Of a stretch of DNA of 64,000 nucleotides, positions 61,518-64,000 are shown piece after piece. A program made the position numbers and the translations under genes. Every line of letters begins with the position of its first letter. Positions within the stretch are counted from its first letter, which is position 1. The DNA is from Riptortus pedestris (Eukaryota; Arthropoda; Insecta; Hemiptera; Alydidae). Under the pieces are notes generated by a model. It was not told where the DNA came from. It saw nothing but the letters and a program-made list of their open reading frames with translations, and searched no databases. The stretch is from positions 73,772,501-73,836,500 of the forward strand of contig CM032232.1 in the NCBI GenBank assembly GCA_019009955.1, written 5' to 3'.

Positions 61518-62325
61518 TGTACACTTTGTGATACTAAGGCTAATTGGGATGGGTTATCTATAGACTACTACCTGCCCTTTTAGCAGATTTCCCTTAAGGG
61601 AAATCAGGTATTCAGGTTGTACTAATGACGCGATTTTCGAAAAAAATCTTCAAATGTTCATCGATCCAACTAGTAGATAACGAAAATGAGGTTCATTCAA
61701 AATTATATGTACACTCGTCTGTTACCTCTCCAGAGGACGTAATTTTGGTTTAATAGTTACCAAACTCGATATTTAATAGTTTTATGTAAAAAGGAAGATC
61801 AAGTTTGTTAATGAACAGTGGGAGGAGGGGTTTAGACGGGAGGAATTTCGAAAGATTTTAATATCTCCTTTATTATGCTTCGAAAAATTGTATAGAACTA
61901 ATCTTGTTGAAAATTTAATATTCTATAAATGTATTTGTGTACCTTTTTTCACTATCTTGATTATTATCCGAGATATTTGCATTTTATAGTTCTCGAGCTT
62001 TAGTAAACCCTCACCCCCCTCTACAGGTGTTGGATTAACAATAATCTGTTATATTACGAAGCATATTATTTGAAGCATAAATGAGAAATATTGTTCTTTT
62101 TGAACTTTTACTTTTTGAGATGCAAATTGTTTGAACACGTGGGAAATCTGCTTAGTTTTCGCAGCCCTTGGATGACGGTTTTTGCTAAGAGTAGCACGGA
62201 TTTTAATTAATGAGTTCGTCATTAAATAGTTTTCCATTGCCCCTTTGGGAGTAGAACTCACTACTCTTGGTATAACAAGTAAGATTAAGACGAACGCCTT
62301 AACTTATAAGTCTAACCTGAGGCCC
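61518..62325 (-). repeat. tRNA-derived SINE split by family A
   Basis: Left part 61518-61580 (tail side) and right part about 62179-62325 (body and head) are the two halves of one minus-strand SINE. The break falls at 'ccctttt|ctagcc' of the SINE body. Confidence 0.85.
61582..62178 (+). repeat. Family A repeat, complete short form
   Basis: It runs AGCAGATTTCCCTTAAGG to 'cgcagcccttggatgacgg', 597 bp. The TA tract is only 'atatgtacactcg'. It interrupts a SINE, so it moved after that SINE. Confidence 0.92.
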
Positions 62326-64000
62326 TTGAACCCCCCCCCTCCTTTATACTTGGGGAATTTGCCTAAGTTGTTCTGACGTATTTGATTCGTCACTATTCCA
62401 CGATGGTGGTGAAAGGAGTAAGAATTACAATAATAAACTAAAGTAAATCAGAAAAACATGAAAGAAAGCGCAACAAATAATTGTTGTCATCTCTCCACAT
62501 GCTTTTAGGAGGCCTAGTAGCATGGCTTCTAACAGGTGTGAGCGGGGAGAGGCGAGGAACTCGTGTCCCAACCTGGTGAGCGGAACGGGAACTTTTGGGC
62601 GGGCTTGCCCCAAGCGTCCTGCGCTACTCTGACGAATCAATACACACTGTTGGGACCGGGACTGTAAACAGTAGTCCTTCGACATCGAGAGGATTAGCTA
62701 CACCGAGGCATGTATCAACTAACAACCGGACACAGCTGGAGTGGTATAGAAATCATGTATACTCCTCGCCCGTATGACCGTAAGCTGGCACTAATGCCAC
62801 CATTTCGCTTGACAGGCCAACAACTACTTTTGTGATGGAAAAAAAAAAATAAGTAAACACCTTCAAAGTTTCAAAAATCCATCACATTCAAAATAATACC
62901 AATAAGCTCCTTTAACTCATTGCAGTAAATATTCTTTAAACATTCATATAAAATATTAAGCAGATGCAATTAAATACACCCAAATAAAAATCATAATGTG
63001 ACAATGATTTTTTACGCATTAAATTGTAATCCTACGTTCAAGTTGTATCCTACGGTTCCTATGTTGTATTCATTTCCTTCAGGCCAACATAACAATACAA
63101 ATATATTGCAACCTATATTTAAGATCTCTATAGTCCACGTTGTAACTTATTTATAATAAACAATTGTTCTCAATTCTTTAAAAGTTCAGTTCATTCAATA
63201 TAATTCTTGCTAAACATTTCAAATAAAGTTACAAAGAAGTTAACTAATCAAATATCAAAATTCGATATTAATTATTCTCAGAAAATTGAAGCTTTTGACA
63301 AGTATAAAAAAATAAGCTCAGAAATATAAGATACTTATTCTACTTTAATTATCAATCAAATGGAAGAAATTTAAAGTTACAAAATCATTGTCACATAAAG
63401 GGAGCTGTGAAAAGATGTAAAAACAAAATAAATCCCTGCTACTGAAGTAGGATTTTTTTTTTTAAACGAGTCAGTAAAGAAAACTATTCTATCATCAAAG
63501 TTATACTGCAAAGTCAATTTAAAAGTTAACTAGTCAACTAATGCCACTTAATATTTTTAGTATATTAATATTTTTCCCAGTAAGCCTTCTAATGGAAACC
63601 AATGAAAGACATAAAAGTAGCAAAAAGACACTTTAAATATTCAGAAAAAAATATGCTAACGATGGTGTTTGATAGATTATACAGCACAATGTAATAGCCA
63701 GGTATTGTGCATTGTACTATACGAATTTGCATGTAAAACTAAATACCTATTTCATTTAAACAAATAAAAAGGGTTAAAAATGTAGAACACGTTTTAGTGG
63801 CATTTAATTCTCACCCCAGAATAAGTGGCCTTAATATCGATTTAATGCAGGGGAGGGTTAAATGCAGGCCGTGAACCCAATTTAATCCTTTAACAATGTT
63901 TGTTAAATATCTTACAAAGAAGTTAATTATTAAAAAAATATATATTTATATACATATATATGAAAAAGCGATCTACGGTCATATGGGCGATTACTCGTAC
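62326..64000. other. Unrecognised; GC-richer patch then AT-rich
   Basis: A C10 run at 62330 is followed by a notably GC-richer patch (62500-62830) with overlapping frames of 60-86 codons on both strands and no known domain. From 62840 the sequence is AT-rich with nothing recognised, ending in TA-rich sequence near 63940. Confidence 0.4.

Overview
The window looks like intronic or intergenic DNA from a strongly AT-rich animal genome. It is full of (TA)n, (GA)n and (CA)n microsatellites, tRNA-derived SINEs, Helitron-like elements, Penelope-like elements, R1-like and other non-LTR retrotransposon remnants, a Merlin element and a mariner element. There are no long open genes, no operon-like spacing and no rRNA. 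No true tRNA gene is recognised; the tRNA-like sequences sit at SINE heads. The mix of Merlin, mariner, Penelope-like, R1-like and Helitron-like repeats suits an arthropod or another invertebrate, but the taxon is an inference and I could not fix it.

Layout. 0-12 kb: SINE pieces, a ~690 bp Merlin element with inverted ends and 8-bp flanking duplication nested in an older repeat (here called family A), a shuffled duplication at 5.2-6.5 kb, and a second Merlin fragment near 9.9 kb. 12-20 kb: SINEs, a Helitron-like element (14.5-15.5 kb), family A copies, a candidate exon at 17.5 kb, and a ~290 bp fold-back element with hammerhead-like cores on both strands (19 kb). 20-33 kb: mostly unrecognised AT-rich sequence, with Helitron-like copies (26.6 and 30.1-30.7 kb), SINEs, a candidate exon (27.6 kb) and a 265 bp GA tract (32 kb). 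34-40 kb: family A copies, one carrying a near-identical inverted repeat with 92 bp arms, a LINE reverse-transcriptase tail and SINEs. 41-45 kb: a decayed Penelope-like element (minus strand), one half of a 0.46 kb direct repeat and an internally deleted mariner inserted in a TA microsatellite. 46-53.2 kb: the second half of that repeat, SINEs, family A copies and a Helitron-like element with a clear 3' hairpin and CTAG end. 54-57.2 kb: a second Penelope-like element (GIY-YIG end) split by LINE insertions. 58-64 kb: a fold-back repeat, a hammerhead-like core, a 5'-truncated LINE with flanking duplications, and a family A copy splitting a SINE.

No complete host gene is visible. Three or four short splice-bounded open segments on the + strand (17.5, 27.6, 39.6 and perhaps 53.9 kb) could be exons of one long-intron gene; this is speculative. 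The most interesting signals are the repeat family that carries a TA microsatellite at a fixed internal position, the set of hammerhead-like motifs, and the nested insertions that give relative ages.
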